From an uncultured Acetatifactor sp. (GTDB taxonomy: Bacteria; Bacillota; Clostridia; Lachnospirales; Lachnospiraceae): a stretch of 64,000 bases of DNA. Under the pieces are notes generated by a model that did no database searches, was not told the origin of the DNA, and saw only the letters and a program-made list of their open reading frames with translations. The stretch spans positions 5,103 through 69,102 of the forward strand of contig CAKRZO010000019.1 of the NCBI GenBank assembly GCA_934433135.1, written 5' to 3'. Both the position numbers and the translations under genes were made by a program. Of the stretch, positions 25,523-35,178 are shown in pieces (position 1 is the first letter of the stretch; each line of letters opens with the position of its first letter).

Positions 25523-26434
25523 TCAACCCTTGATGCCTCCCATGTTAATGCCTTTTACAAAGTACTTCAAAGCAAACGGGTACAGAACTCCAATTGGCAA
25601 AATGGAGATTACCGCAATTGCCATCTTAGCTGTTTCAGACGGTATTTTTACATGGGTAAGAACAGATGCCGTGTTGGAGCTGCTTAACAACGCCATCGTA
25701 TTAGTCAGCATGTTATACAACAACTTAGGTAATGTCTGATAAGTGCTGTCCGTAATCAACCACTGCGGCAGATAAAAATCATTCCAGAAGGTGAGAATGC
25801 TGAATAATGCAATGGTTACAATTCCGGCACGAGCCAACGGAATTGCAATCCGGAAAAAAATCTGTGCATCGGATGCACCGTCCAGCTTTGCGGCTTCCGT
25901 CATTTCATCCGGGACCTGCCGAAAACTCCCCCTTACAATAAACATGTTCCAGACGCTCATTCCATAAGGCACAAATAGAGCAAAATAATTGTTTTTCAGC
26001 CCATAGGTCTGTGTACAAAGTATATACCACGGAAGCATTCCCCCGGAACATATCGTCGTAAACCATGCCAGAAATGATAGTATTCTTGTATAACGGAAAA
26101 CTTCCTTTTTCTGTGTTACCGCATAAGCAAAGGTAGTTACCACAATTACCGAAAACAATGTTCCGAGCGTTGTTACCAGAATTGAGTTAAAAATAGCCGA
26201 CAAAAGCATTCTCCCCTTGTTGGATACCAAAAAAGAATAGGTATCCAAACTGATTCCTGGCGGGAATAGAGAATATCCTCTCTCCTGTATTACCTTCTCA
26301 GGCGTAAGAGATGCTGATAACACCAGCAGAAGCGGTAAAATACATAACAATGCCATCAACAACATGATTAACCAGCAGACAATACTTTCCTTTTTCCGGA
26401 AAGAATGTATTTTTTTTCGAAAATCAGTCACCAT
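25523..26434 (-). CDS. Lpl-type ABC permease, LplC/YtcP-like
   Basis: A 303-residue inner-membrane subunit with six predicted helices. The EAA loop reads TEAAKLDGASDAQIFFRIAIPLARAGIVTIAL and the C-terminus YFVKGINMGGIKG is typical for LplC. ATG 26434 has AGGA 7 bp upstream; the frame extends to 26470. It lies between its LplB partner and the binding-protein gene. Confidence 0.92.
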   Translation of the reverse strand: MVTDFRKKIHSFRKKESIVCWLIMLLMALLCILPLLLVLSASLTPEKVIQERGYSLFPPGISLDTYSFLVSNKGRMLLSAIFNSILVTTLGTLFSVIVVTTFAYAVTQKKEVFRYTRILSFLAWFTTICSGGMLPWYILCTQTYGLKNNYFALFVPYGMSVWNMFIVRGSFRQVPDEMTEAAKLDGASDAQIFFRIAIPLARAGIVTIALFSILTFWNDFYLPQWLITDSTYQTLPKLLYNMLTNTMALLSSSNTASVLTHVKIPSETAKMAIAVISILPIGVLYPFALKYFVKGINMGGIKG

Positions 26435-26489
26435 ATCTTTTTCCTGTACCCTCCCTTGTCTGTAAACCAAAATCTGCAGTCATCCCTTC

Positions 26490-27386
26490 TTAAAACAGTG
26501 CGTAATCCGGGTCAACTTTCTTTGCAACTATATTAGCAGCCAGAGTCACAATACAACCAAACAGGGATTGATATAAACTGATTGCAGAGGACATACCGAA
26601 CTGCCCGTTTTGGGTTGTGGTACGATATACAAAAGTCGTTACGGTATCTGTTGTTGCCATCAGCATAGGGTTCATTTTTGTCATTCCCATGATTTGCTCC
26701 AGGCTCCCCCCCAGAATTCCGCCGATGTTCAGCAGGAAAAGCAGGATAATGGTTGGTTTTAGAAGTGGTATCGTAATATGTATAATCTGCTGAAAACGTC
26801 CCGCTCCGTCTATAGAAGCCGATTCATAAAGGCACTGGTCAATTCCTGTCAATGTTGCATAATACACAATACTTCCGTAACCAAAATTCTTCCAAAGAGA
26901 AGCAATAATGAGAATAGCCCACCAATACTTTGGCTGCACATACCAGTCAATCGGCGTCCCCCCAAAAGAACGGATTACTCGATTCAATATTCCTGTCTGA
27001 TTGGACAGAAAAGTTTCTGCTAACGCACCGACCACAATCCAGGAAAGAAAATATGGGAATAAAATGGATGTTTGTGCAGCTTTCCGATATTTTTCATTTC
27101 TGATCTCTCCAAGGATACAGGCAATTGTTACATTCAAAACAATCCCCAAAAGCATACTTCCCAGATTGATAATCAGCGTATTTCTGGTAGCGCGAAATGC
27201 AAGTTTGATATTTCGGAAAAAAAACTCAAAATTCTTAAATCCGACAAACCTGCTGCCGAACAATCCTCCCTGAAATGTATAATCCTCAAAAGCCACATAG
27301 GCGCCTGCCATAGGAATATAACAAAACAAGATAAGTATGATCATTCCCGGAATCGGGAGAAGATAAAAAAATAAATTTTTTTTCAC
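26490..27386 (-). CDS. Lpl-type ABC permease, LplB-like
   Basis: A 298-residue inner-membrane subunit. The first helix is YLLPIPGMIILILFCYIPMAGAYVAFEDY, and the EAA loop reads YESASIDGAGRFQQIIHITIPLLKPTI. The GTG start at 27386 is chosen because GAAAGGA lies 8 bp before it. A TTG-initiated frame from 27431 has no clear site. It follows the GH42-like gene and pairs with the next permease. As in other Lpl systems, no ATPase gene is linked. Confidence 0.9.
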   Translation of the reverse strand: MKKNLFFYLLPIPGMIILILFCYIPMAGAYVAFEDYTFQGGLFGSRFVGFKNFEFFFRNIKLAFRATRNTLIINLGSMLLGIVLNVTIACILGEIRNEKYRKAAQTSILFPYFLSWIVVGALAETFLSNQTGILNRVIRSFGGTPIDWYVQPKYWWAILIIASLWKNFGYGSIVYYATLTGIDQCLYESASIDGAGRFQQIIHITIPLLKPTIILLFLLNIGGILGGSLEQIMGMTKMNPMLMATTDTVTTFVYRTTTQNGQFGMSSAISLYQSLFGCIVTLAANIVAKKVDPDYALF

Positions 27387-27458
27387 AGTTACTTTCCTTT
27401 CTGCCGGCCAATGCTCCTTTAACTTCCTCAAGCCTTGACTATATGTTGTAAAACGGCA

Positions 27459-29693
27459 TTACTGTTGATTTAATTCAAAAGTTCTGGTGGTTCCGTATTT
27501 CATAAAAAAGGAGAAGGAAAACTCATCTTTTGCATAAAACCGATCCTCATAAACCTCTCTTGCGCTACCTCTGTAAGGCAGGCTGATGGTAACAGTTCCC
27601 GTTCTGGAAGCGTGCACTGTCAGGTAGTTTTTACTTACATAAACCACATTCCCGTTTTCTTCCCAGATATGACAACCCGCCATTCTGGCAATTTCCCGAA
27701 GAATCTCTGCATTTAACAGCTTGGCTCCATAATAAACCGCCAAAAAGTCCTCGCCGTTCTTCAGTGCAACAGCAGGTGTTCCACTGGCGCAAAATCTGGC
27801 TAATACATCAGCATCCGGATCGTCTGCGTACAGAACCGGATACAAAACCTGCGGATAGCAATGCCTTTGTACATCATACTCATCATTATTTTTCAATGTT
27901 TCCCGGAGAATGCCATAGATTGTTCCCTCTTCTATTTTGCTACCGAAAAAAGGCACATTTTCCTCAAAAATAAACTTCGGACTGTCAGCCTCCATCCGTG
28001 CACTCACTCTGATTCCGGTCAGTTCTTCTATATAAGCTGTATCCAACGGTCTTTTTCGATCCGGGTTCATTAATCCTGCCCCATACATAAATACCGCCAC
28101 AGCATGATTCTTTTTAAGTTTCCTGCGGATACTCTCCCTTTCCGCATCTGTGAGATAACAAGTATTGCAGAAAATATACAGTTTGTAATCCGGCATCCGT
28201 GGATCGGAAAGATCGTTATGGTAATATTGATCAATTCCTGCTCCTACACGAGCTATTTCATAAGCCCGGAACATCTCCACTTCATCTCTGGTTGTCTGAA
28301 GAGAAGCAAGGCAGACTGTTTCCTCATCGTAAATCATCGCAATTTCATTGCACTTTTTTCGCGTCTTCATATACGCCTGCATCATAATATCCTGCTGTCT
28401 TTTTAAGAGTGCATAAATTTCAGGTCCTTTAAAACGTTTACCGCCGGCATGCTGATCAAACCACCAGGCCTGCAAATCCTCCGACAAATTTCTTCCGAAA
28501 TCTCGCTTCATAACCTCCAATGTATTTTCCAGCGTGTACATCCCGGTTGTTTCACGGAAGTAAGCATTTTCGGCATGCGTACAGGTATCTTCTTCCACAA
28601 CAAATATCGTATTGCGCAACCGGAAGGAATCCGCCATTTCACGCTGTCCCGTAAACCCTCCCGGCTGGCGATTTTCATAAACTCCGGGATTCGCCAAAAG
28701 GTCGATTTTTCCGGAATCCAGGATTCTCAGCACACCGCTGACATTGGAACAGCTTAAGAACTCATTCCATCCCCATGCGCCGTAAAATGAGCCGGTCAGC
28801 AAATCAGGATAATATTTCTTAACCAGGCTGCCGAAATAGATAATACTATCTGCTGTTCCTAAGTGCCACGCCCTGTAAAAATCAAAAGCATGACTGCCAT
28901 GGTTCAAATCCAGAAAAGTACCGTAATTCGTGCCGTTTGAAGGCGGTTTCGGTTTTTCTTCCATAATTCCCGGCATTTTGGGATGTCCGATGATTCGATC
29001 CGTCTCTGCAAAAAAGCGTTCCGAAAGAGAGGGAATTTCCGTACTCTTTTGTCCAGGTCCATACTTTTCGTCCATATACTTTCTGAACTGCTTTGCAAAT
29101 GCCGGTGAAAAATCTGCTGTAAGCTGCTTCTCATAATCCTCTGTCGGATTCATATAATACCATTCAGAGGTTCCGCCAGCAGCAAAGAAGATACCGACAA
29201 TGTGATCAGACACGATAGTCTTCTGTAGTGCATCCACTGTTTTAATAAGGTACTCACCAGCTGTTTCTCTCCACTTTTCCGAGCACAATGAATACATCCC
29301 CGGCAAATCGATCTCAACGGTTTCTGTTACACAATACGCTCTTCTTACGCTCCCATCGCTGAAACGAACTATTTCATCCGGATGTTCAAGAAGCCACTCC
29401 TTTGTCGGATGTAAGCCGATTCGCAGAAAAAACCATGCATTGGGAACCACCTCCAGAATCTGCCTTGTTTCATATAGAATATGGGAAACAGCCTCTGTAT
29501 CTGTCCAAAGAGAATCACAGATTATAAAAAAGATCCGGATTCCTGCTTCCCCAAGCGCTTGATAATGTTTCTGATCAACGATGATCTTTTCCCGAAAACG
29601 GGAAACAATCGTCATCATCATCGGGGGATAAATCTCTCCGTTAATCGATATTGCCGGATACCCGTTGTATTCTTTTATCTCAGCCTTTGTCAT
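27459..29693 (-). CDS. Putative glycoside hydrolase with GH42-like architecture
   Basis: A 744-residue protein, first gene of the second glycan operon. The order resembles GH42: a TIM barrel (NGYPAISINGEIYPPMM, HYQALGEAGIRIFFI), a Rossmann-like trimerisation domain at about 460-600 (YKLYIFCNTCYLTDAERESI and AVAVFMYGAGL), and a C-terminal beta domain. Candidate acid/base Glu lies in AAGGTSEWYYM and candidate nucleophile in IFVVEEDTC. It lacks the GH42 zinc cysteines and the NEY motif of the enzyme at 5073, so it belongs to a distant clan GH-A relative rather than GH42 itself. There is no signal peptide. ATG 29693 follows GAGGATTAGGG. Confidence 0.7.
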   Translation of the reverse strand: MTKAEIKEYNGYPAISINGEIYPPMMMTIVSRFREKIIVDQKHYQALGEAGIRIFFIICDSLWTDTEAVSHILYETRQILEVVPNAWFFLRIGLHPTKEWLLEHPDEIVRFSDGSVRRAYCVTETVEIDLPGMYSLCSEKWRETAGEYLIKTVDALQKTIVSDHIVGIFFAAGGTSEWYYMNPTEDYEKQLTADFSPAFAKQFRKYMDEKYGPGQKSTEIPSLSERFFAETDRIIGHPKMPGIMEEKPKPPSNGTNYGTFLDLNHGSHAFDFYRAWHLGTADSIIYFGSLVKKYYPDLLTGSFYGAWGWNEFLSCSNVSGVLRILDSGKIDLLANPGVYENRQPGGFTGQREMADSFRLRNTIFVVEEDTCTHAENAYFRETTGMYTLENTLEVMKRDFGRNLSEDLQAWWFDQHAGGKRFKGPEIYALLKRQQDIMMQAYMKTRKKCNEIAMIYDEETVCLASLQTTRDEVEMFRAYEIARVGAGIDQYYHNDLSDPRMPDYKLYIFCNTCYLTDAERESIRRKLKKNHAVAVFMYGAGLMNPDRKRPLDTAYIEELTGIRVSARMEADSPKFIFEENVPFFGSKIEEGTIYGILRETLKNNDEYDVQRHCYPQVLYPVLYADDPDADVLARFCASGTPAVALKNGEDFLAVYYGAKLLNAEILREIARMAGCHIWEENGNVVYVSKNYLTVHASRTGTVTISLPYRGSAREVYEDRFYAKDEFSFSFFMKYGTTRTFELNQQ

Positions 29694-29767
29694 CCCTAAT
29701 CCTCATTTTCTGCTTTATCATGCGGGCAATTTTTCAGGCCGCATATTATCTGCTTTCTTCTGTTTAT

Positions 29768-29797
29768 ATTATAAAGTTTTTGGAATATTTTTTTCAA
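29768..29797 (-). promoter_or_regulatory. Promoter of the second glycan operon
   Basis: On the minus strand TTGAAA (29792-29797) and TATAAT (29768-29773) are spaced 18 bp, leaving a leader of about 70 bases to ATG 29693. The divergent gap 29694-30025 otherwise shows only the opposite promoter at 29965. Confidence 0.55.
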
Positions 29798-29964
29798 GCT
29801 TCGTTTTCTGCCGGTAAGAATCATTTCCTGTTATCTTTTTATTCCTGCCATCTTTCTGAAACAACACTTTCCATGCTGTAAAACATCATAAAGGTTCCTT
29901 TTCTGCCAAAACAGATAGAATCCTGCTAAATCCGTGGAAAACGCATTTTATCTATAGGAACCTG

Positions 29965-29993
29965 TTGAATTCGAAAGATTGCTGTGCTAAAAT
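29965..29993 (+). promoter_or_regulatory. Promoter of the three-gene sensory operon
   Basis: TTGAAT (29965-29970), a 17-bp spacer and TAAAAT (29988-29993) lie 32 bp before ATG 30026. Confidence 0.55.
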
Positions 29994-30025
29994 GGATCTT
30001 ACAGAAGCTTCGGAACAGGAGAATT

Positions 30026-30991
30026 ATGGTGTTTAGCAGACTTAAGAAAAAGTACACCCGCCTTTTATTTTGCAGCGTTGCTACCGTTTTAATCACATAC
30101 AGTATCACCCTGCTTTTTTTGTATGTCAAACTCCTGTCCCGTGATTATAATGACAAAATTTCTTATTTCCGCATGCAGCAGACAGTAAATTTGTCCAACC
30201 GTCTGAAGCTTGCAGAGTTCCGCTCTGGAACTTTCCTCTCTTCCTTTTCCTTTCCCTCTGCAGATTCCATGGCTCAATATTCTACAAATCTGCAATTAGG
30301 ACGCATACAAAACGCCAGTCTCTACAAATATACCCTGTTTTTGCTCCGACAGGATACCGACACCAGATATGCGCTGACCTCCAGAGGATTCGAACTTGCA
30401 CAGCTTTTAGAAAAACAACGACCGGATATTATCCGAAGTTCCTTGGATCGAATTCAGTGGATGTTCGTAAAATCTGAAAATCCATCTAAGGAAATGGTTT
30501 TATGTATCCAATCCGCATATGTAGAAGGAAGCAGTCTTCCCGTCACCCTTGGAATTGCCATCCCCACAGTGGATTTTCTTTCCGATTATTCAGAAGAATC
30601 CAAAGGTCTTGACGTTTTTTCAGGGGAAAATTTTGCTTTTTCCATTTATCCGGAACAGAAAAGCCTGATTCTTTATGAGGAAGAATCGCCCTCTTGTCTC
30701 ACTTCCGAATTATCGGATTTGCCGCAGGAAAACAGAGAAATCACTTCCCGCCAAATCGGAACTTATCCTTTTTTTCTGGATATCCGGACTTCGGAAAAGC
30801 CTCTGTATAAAATGCTTTTTTACTTTTTTACAGGAATGCTGATTCTTCTCAGCTTCTTGCTCCTGCTTGCCCGGATCATTTTACGTTTGTTTGTAAACCG
30901 GATTGCAAAGGCCCTTACTGAAATTTCTTCTCAAATGAAACATTTCAGCGAAGAAGAATTGCCCACGGAATACAGGGAGGATCTGCCATGA
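30026..30991 (+). CDS. Membrane sensor protein lacking a kinase domain
   Basis: A 321-residue protein. ATG 30026 follows AGGAG. Membrane helices span about residues 11-35 (LLFCSVATVLITYSITLLFLYV) and 263-290 (MLFYFFTGMLILLSFLLLL). Between them lies an extracellular region of about 225 residues. After the second helix only a HAMP-like tail of about 30 residues remains (NRIAKALTEISSQMKHF), and the gene ends there. This is the layout of a YesM kinase without its catalytic half. It is not a simple frameshift: the gene ends in an ATGA overlap with the response regulator, and a complete kinase is encoded two genes later. It probably contributes a sensor domain to that kinase (inference). Confidence 0.8.
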   Translation: MVFSRLKKKYTRLLFCSVATVLITYSITLLFLYVKLLSRDYNDKISYFRMQQTVNLSNRLKLAEFRSGTFLSSFSFPSADSMAQYSTNLQLGRIQNASLYKYTLFLLRQDTDTRYALTSRGFELAQLLEKQRPDIIRSSLDRIQWMFVKSENPSKEMVLCIQSAYVEGSSLPVTLGIAIPTVDFLSDYSEESKGLDVFSGENFAFSIYPEQKSLILYEEESPSCLTSELSDLPQENREITSRQIGTYPFFLDIRTSEKPLYKMLFYFFTGMLILLSFLLLLARIILRLFVNRIAKALTEISSQMKHFSEEELPTEYREDLP

Positions 30992-32601
30992 CAGATACCG
31001 GTCTTTATACACTTTTTATTATTGATGATGAATATCTTGTTCGAAAAGGCCTTCGCCTTACAATTCCCTGGGAGTCTTTCGGATATACTATTATCGGAGA
31101 AGCCGCAAACGGACTTGAAGCGCTCCAAAAAATCGAAAAGCAGCTCCCGGATGTTGTTCTCACAGATATGCGCATGAATGTAATGGACGGGATGGAAATG
31201 ATTCCTACCCTGAAGAAAGTTTACCCGCACATTAAAATTATTATCCTGACTGCCTATAGCGATTTTCAATATGCAAAAACGGCAATCAACAATGATGTCT
31301 ATGCTTATATTACAAAGCCTGCTGCAAATGAAGATATTATTTTTCAGTTCACCAAGCTGAAATCTGCTCTTGATCAAGAACGAAGCATACAAACACAGTT
31401 GAAATCCTATCATCATTACAGAATGGATGAACTGTTGAACATGCTGCTGCAAAATCCTTCTCCGGATGAGAAAATTGCCAGGGAATTTCAGGAATACCTG
31501 GAAGCTTCCTGTGCTTTAAAATCCTTTTTCGTTGCCCTTTTGCGAATTGAAAATCCCGAACACAAAAAGGATCCTTCCACTACAAAACAACTTTCACAAC
31601 TATTGACAGAAAAAATGGATCATTATATCAGCAGCTGTGAATATTATATCGGCAGAACCCACATTTCAGCGGATAAAATTGCCCTTCTGGTCTATACCAA
31701 AAGTCTTGATTTTCAGAGCCAGACTGCCTTTTTACTTCATCTTGGCAAGGACTTTCAGGAAACAACCGGCATCGTACTGTCCATCGGTGTCAGCACAACC
31801 TTTCGCGGTCTTTCTCACCTTCATCGTGCCTATTCGCAGTCTCTGCGTGCTCTGGAACGGACCGCTCAGATCGGAATCGGTAGTATTGTAGATTACATGG
31901 ATATTCAAAATTTAAAATCAGCTACCCCTGTTTTATCAAAAGAACAGAAAGAAGAAATCATACGGCTGCTTTTGGATGGCCAGGCTGCTATTGCAGAAAA
32001 GAAATTGGAAGAATATTTTCTGCCGTTGGAATCCTATGATACAGACCTTTCCCTGATTCAATCCGACATGACAGCACTTGCCTCAGCCATTATCCGAAAA
32101 GCCTTTTTCGACAACTATACCTTTCAGCTGATTTTTGACCGAAACATCAAACCCTCTGTCGAAATACAGGCCTTACTAACAGTTGCAGATATCCATAATT
32201 ACATGGTGGTTTTCTGCAATAAAATTGCAACTTATACCCATGAACTGCTTTTTGTAAATCGTCTGAGGAAAGACTGCAGTCCAATTGTAAGTGAAGCTAT
32301 TTCCTTCATTATGTCTCACTATTCCAGAGATATTCAAATTGTTGACGCCGCTGACTGTCTCCATATTTCGGAATCCAGACTGATGCACGCATTCAAGGAA
32401 GAAACGGGTAAAAGTTTCTATGCATTTCTGACAGAATATCGAATTTACCTGGCTGAAATCATGATGAAAAACGGCCGCTATAAACTATATGAAATATCTG
32501 AGTTGGTAGGGTATCAGAATCCTTTAACTTTTCGCCGCGCTTTTTATAGAGTTACCGGTTCCACCCCTTCAAAATACCGAGGAAAGGAAGGCAGAAAATG
32601 A
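30988..32601 (+). CDS. Response regulator, YesN type, long form
   Basis: A 537-residue regulator. The receiver domain (residues 6-125) has DDE at 13-15, phosphoacceptor Asp60 in VLTDMRM and Lys110 in YITKPAANED. A roughly 300-residue middle region is typical of long YesN proteins. The AraC double HTH occupies about residues 435-537 (AADCLHISESRLMHAFKEETG, then ISELVGYQNPLTFRRAFYRVTG). It overlaps both neighbours by ATGA, so the three genes are translationally coupled. It should regulate the divergent hydrolase/ABC operon. Confidence 0.93.
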   Translation: MTDTGLYTLFIIDDEYLVRKGLRLTIPWESFGYTIIGEAANGLEALQKIEKQLPDVVLTDMRMNVMDGMEMIPTLKKVYPHIKIIILTAYSDFQYAKTAINNDVYAYITKPAANEDIIFQFTKLKSALDQERSIQTQLKSYHHYRMDELLNMLLQNPSPDEKIAREFQEYLEASCALKSFFVALLRIENPEHKKDPSTTKQLSQLLTEKMDHYISSCEYYIGRTHISADKIALLVYTKSLDFQSQTAFLLHLGKDFQETTGIVLSIGVSTTFRGLSHLHRAYSQSLRALERTAQIGIGSIVDYMDIQNLKSATPVLSKEQKEEIIRLLLDGQAAIAEKKLEEYFLPLESYDTDLSLIQSDMTALASAIIRKAFFDNYTFQLIFDRNIKPSVEIQALLTVADIHNYMVVFCNKIATYTHELLFVNRLRKDCSPIVSEAISFIMSHYSRDIQIVDAADCLHISESRLMHAFKEETGKSFYAFLTEYRIYLAEIMMKNGRYKLYEISELVGYQNPLTFRRAFYRVTGSTPSKYRGKEGRK

Positions 32602-34298
32602 ATTATCAAAAAATGCATATCCGCCGCTTTATTATTTTTTATATTCTGACCTTTGGTCTGCTTAGTTCGATTCTGTTAACTTTATTTGCTTTCTTATTCG
32701 GTCTGAATACCATTCAGAAAAGATATACGCAAAGTTACGTGCAGACCACCTTTCAAACTTTTGATGCTAACTTAAATGCACTTGTTAAAAACTATAATCT
32801 GATACTTCTTGATATTGCATCAGGCTCCCAACTGCTGGAAGCAATGTTACATACAAAATCCGGTCTGACCGACATCACTGATCAGGTACAAAACATTTTG
32901 TCACTGGCGCTCTCCGGTTACGACGACATAAAGCAGTTGGATATTGTAAATGAAGCAGGAAATCGTTATACCTGTATCACACATCCGGACGAACAGGATG
33001 CACCTTTACCGCTTCCGCCGGAGAGTTTTCTTAAAACGCTTTCCGCTTCTTCTCTATGTCTGTATGAATATACCATCCAAAACCAGGTCGGCAATCCCTT
33101 CCTGGTGTTCGGACGAAACTCCAGTATCGGCAAAATAATTATTTATATTCCTGAAAATATTATCAGTCAGTTGTACGAAGCAAATTCTCTGAAAAACAGC
33201 AGTCAGTTCCTCAGTATAAACGGAAGAATCGTATCCTGTTCTGACATCAGTTATATCGGCTTCCCTTCTGATTTGGCTGCAAGGGAAAAAAGCACTCATA
33301 CCCTGTTTGGCGGCAGTGCTGTCTATTCCCATAAAATTCAGATAATTGCTTTGAAAGATACTCTTTCCCTAACCTACATTGTCTCCAACGAAGATCTCTA
33401 TCAAACAACAGGGAATCTGAACCGCGCACTTCTTGCTGCTCTGACACTGGCAGTTGCCGTCTGCCTGCTTCTCGTATTATTGGTTACCAAACGGCTTATT
33501 TATGCAATTCGGGAATTGAAACAGAATCTGCATATTTTTTCGGAAAACTATACCCATACCATAGAGAGCCATGAAGACAGTGAACTGGCAGAATTGGAAC
33601 AACAGTTTATCTACATGTCTGAACGAATCCGCACACTGATTGCACACAATAAAAAAGCGCAGCATGATAAACATGTTGCGGAACTCCGTGCATTGCAATC
33701 TCAGATCAATCCTCACTTTATCTATAATTCAATTGATGCAATTGTCTGGATGACCAAGATCCAGGAACCTTACGCAGATATTGAAAAACTGGCCAGAAGT
33801 CTTGCCGCATTTTTTCGCCTTGGACTTCATGGTGGAGAAAGTATTATAACAATAGAAGATGAACTGGCACATGTTGAAAGTTATCTGGAAATTGAACAAA
33901 TCCGCTTCCCTCAACTTTTCGATGTAGAAATTTGTGTGGAGAATGAACTTCGAAGTCTGAAGATTATAAAGATTATTCTCCAGCCTCTGGTAGAAAATGC
34001 AATTAATCATGGTTTTAACAACATTGGCCGAAAGGGTCACATCACATTGCAAATCCATCCTGATCCTGACAATCCAAATTATGTACATTTTATAGTGCAG
34101 GATAACGGACGTGGCTTTATCCTGCAATCCGGTGAATTTCCGAAAAGATCCAAATGCTCCGGTAGCGGATACGGTTTGAAAAATGTAAATGATCGGCTGA
34201 TTCTGGAATACGGAATGGATGCTGCGCTCTCCTTTAACAGCACACCTGATGTCGGTACTACCGTATCTTTCCGGATTCGTAGAGACTTCATGCGCTGA
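32598..34298 (+). CDS. Sensor histidine kinase, YesM type
   Basis: A 566-residue membrane kinase. The first helix is at about 12-35 and the second at about 276-297 (LLAALTLAVAVCLLLVLLV), with an extracellular sensor between and a HAMP-like linker after. His373 lies in QINPHFIYNSIDAI. The ATPase part has IILQPLVENAINHGF, DNGRGF and GYGLKNVNDRL. It is the complete catalytic partner in a three-gene sensory operon. Confidence 0.93.
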   Translation: MNYQKMHIRRFIIFYILTFGLLSSILLTLFAFLFGLNTIQKRYTQSYVQTTFQTFDANLNALVKNYNLILLDIASGSQLLEAMLHTKSGLTDITDQVQNILSLALSGYDDIKQLDIVNEAGNRYTCITHPDEQDAPLPLPPESFLKTLSASSLCLYEYTIQNQVGNPFLVFGRNSSIGKIIIYIPENIISQLYEANSLKNSSQFLSINGRIVSCSDISYIGFPSDLAAREKSTHTLFGGSAVYSHKIQIIALKDTLSLTYIVSNEDLYQTTGNLNRALLAALTLAVAVCLLLVLLVTKRLIYAIRELKQNLHIFSENYTHTIESHEDSELAELEQQFIYMSERIRTLIAHNKKAQHDKHVAELRALQSQINPHFIYNSIDAIVWMTKIQEPYADIEKLARSLAAFFRLGLHGGESIITIEDELAHVESYLEIEQIRFPQLFDVEICVENELRSLKIIKIILQPLVENAINHGFNNIGRKGHITLQIHPDPDNPNYVHFIVQDNGRGFILQSGEFPKRSKCSGSGYGLKNVNDRLILEYGMDAALSFNSTPDVGTTVSFRIRRDFMR

Positions 34299-34341
34299 TT
34301 TGTCTCCTGGTATTTGTCTCAATGAAATGGGAGGATTTTAA

Positions 34342-34395
34342 GTAACAGTTCAGACAAGTTACATGAGCATCGCATCTTAGCGCTGCTGCGTCAGA
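34342..34395 (+). repeat. Copy of the dispersed repeat
   Basis: GTAACAGTTCAGAC at 34342-34355 is followed by ACATGAGCATCGCATCTTAG, also seen in the 43591 copy. It lies just after the kinase operon and overlaps the decayed methyltransferase end. Confidence 0.65.
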
Positions 34396-35038
34396 GCTTC
34401 CACCTGCTTTTCCTTTTCGGCTTAATAGCCGTCAAGGGCCTCCACAGTTTCAATTCCTGTTCTTCATAATTGCCATATGCTTGTCTCCTTCCATTTACTC
34501 TGATTGACGAAAAAAGGATCCGGACTTCCAGACAGCTTTCTCTGTCCGGACAGTCTAATAAAACTTCTCTCAGCACAGGCTTATATTCATGCGGTTTCGG
34601 GAATCTATACTCTGTCCTGTCCGTCAAATCATTTCTGATTCCTATCGTAATCAATCTCTCTCTTCTGCGGTGCTCCATAGTCCCACGCATTTAGAACCTT
34701 TTTTACGATTGTATATCCCGTATTCGCAAAAATCTCAAGCATTGTAGCATATGTTTTTCCTTTATCGTGAGTCAACAATCCCCTTACATTTTCAAACAGG
34801 AACATTTTAGGCTGTAACTTTTCCAGGAACAGCGCATAATGATAAAATAATGTACCTCTGGCATCTTCAAGGCCTAATCTCTTTCCTGCGTAAGAAAATG
34901 CCTGACAGGGTGCTCCGCCGGATAACAAATCCAGTTCTCCTGACTTAATTCTATCAGACCAAGTGTATGAAATCCTGCTTTTTCAACTCCTAATGCCAGC
35001 CCGCCTGCTCCGGCAAATAACTCTATTGATGTATACAT
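34391..35038 (-). pseudogene. Decayed DNA (cytosine-5) methyltransferase
   Basis: Pieces of a C5 methyltransferase lie in different frames. The start (ATG 35038, AGGAAG upstream) encodes TSIELFAGAGGLALGVEKAGF, the SAM-binding motif I. About 40 codons are then missing and the frame changes, so catalytic motif IV (LLSGGAPCQAFSYAGKRLG) reads from 34928. After FENVRGLLTHDKGK and GAPQKRE, loss of one GA in a (GA)4 run near 34655-34664 shifts the frame again to RERLITIGIRNDL. The target-recognition part also appears shortened. Three lesions indicate an inactive gene. No partner restriction endonuclease is seen, so it may be an orphan methylase or a restriction-modification remnant. Confidence 0.85.
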
Positions 35039-35101
35039 TTCTCTTCCTGTCTTTCTGTCAATATACGCATTACCATTTCATAAAAATTATAACAAAGCAA
35101 C

Positions 35102-35134
35102 GTAACAGTTCAGACGCGCCATTCACAAATTATG
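35102..35134 (+). repeat. Copy of the dispersed repeat
   Basis: GTAACAGTTCAGACGCGCC followed by ATTCACAAATTATG, closely matching the left end of the 13162 element. It sits between the methyltransferase remnant and the holin gene. Confidence 0.7.
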
Positions 35135-35178
35135 TGTCCGGACATAAATTAGAATAAGAACTTAAAAAGGCAATCAAA

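Noticed and set aside
30026..30991. Sensor gene as a frameshifted histidine kinase
   Set aside because: There is no kinase sequence in any frame between it and the next gene, which overlaps by ATGA, so it is a complete short gene.
34391..34928. Two separate small genes on the minus strand
   Set aside because: Both are pieces of one cytosine methyltransferase gene in different frames.
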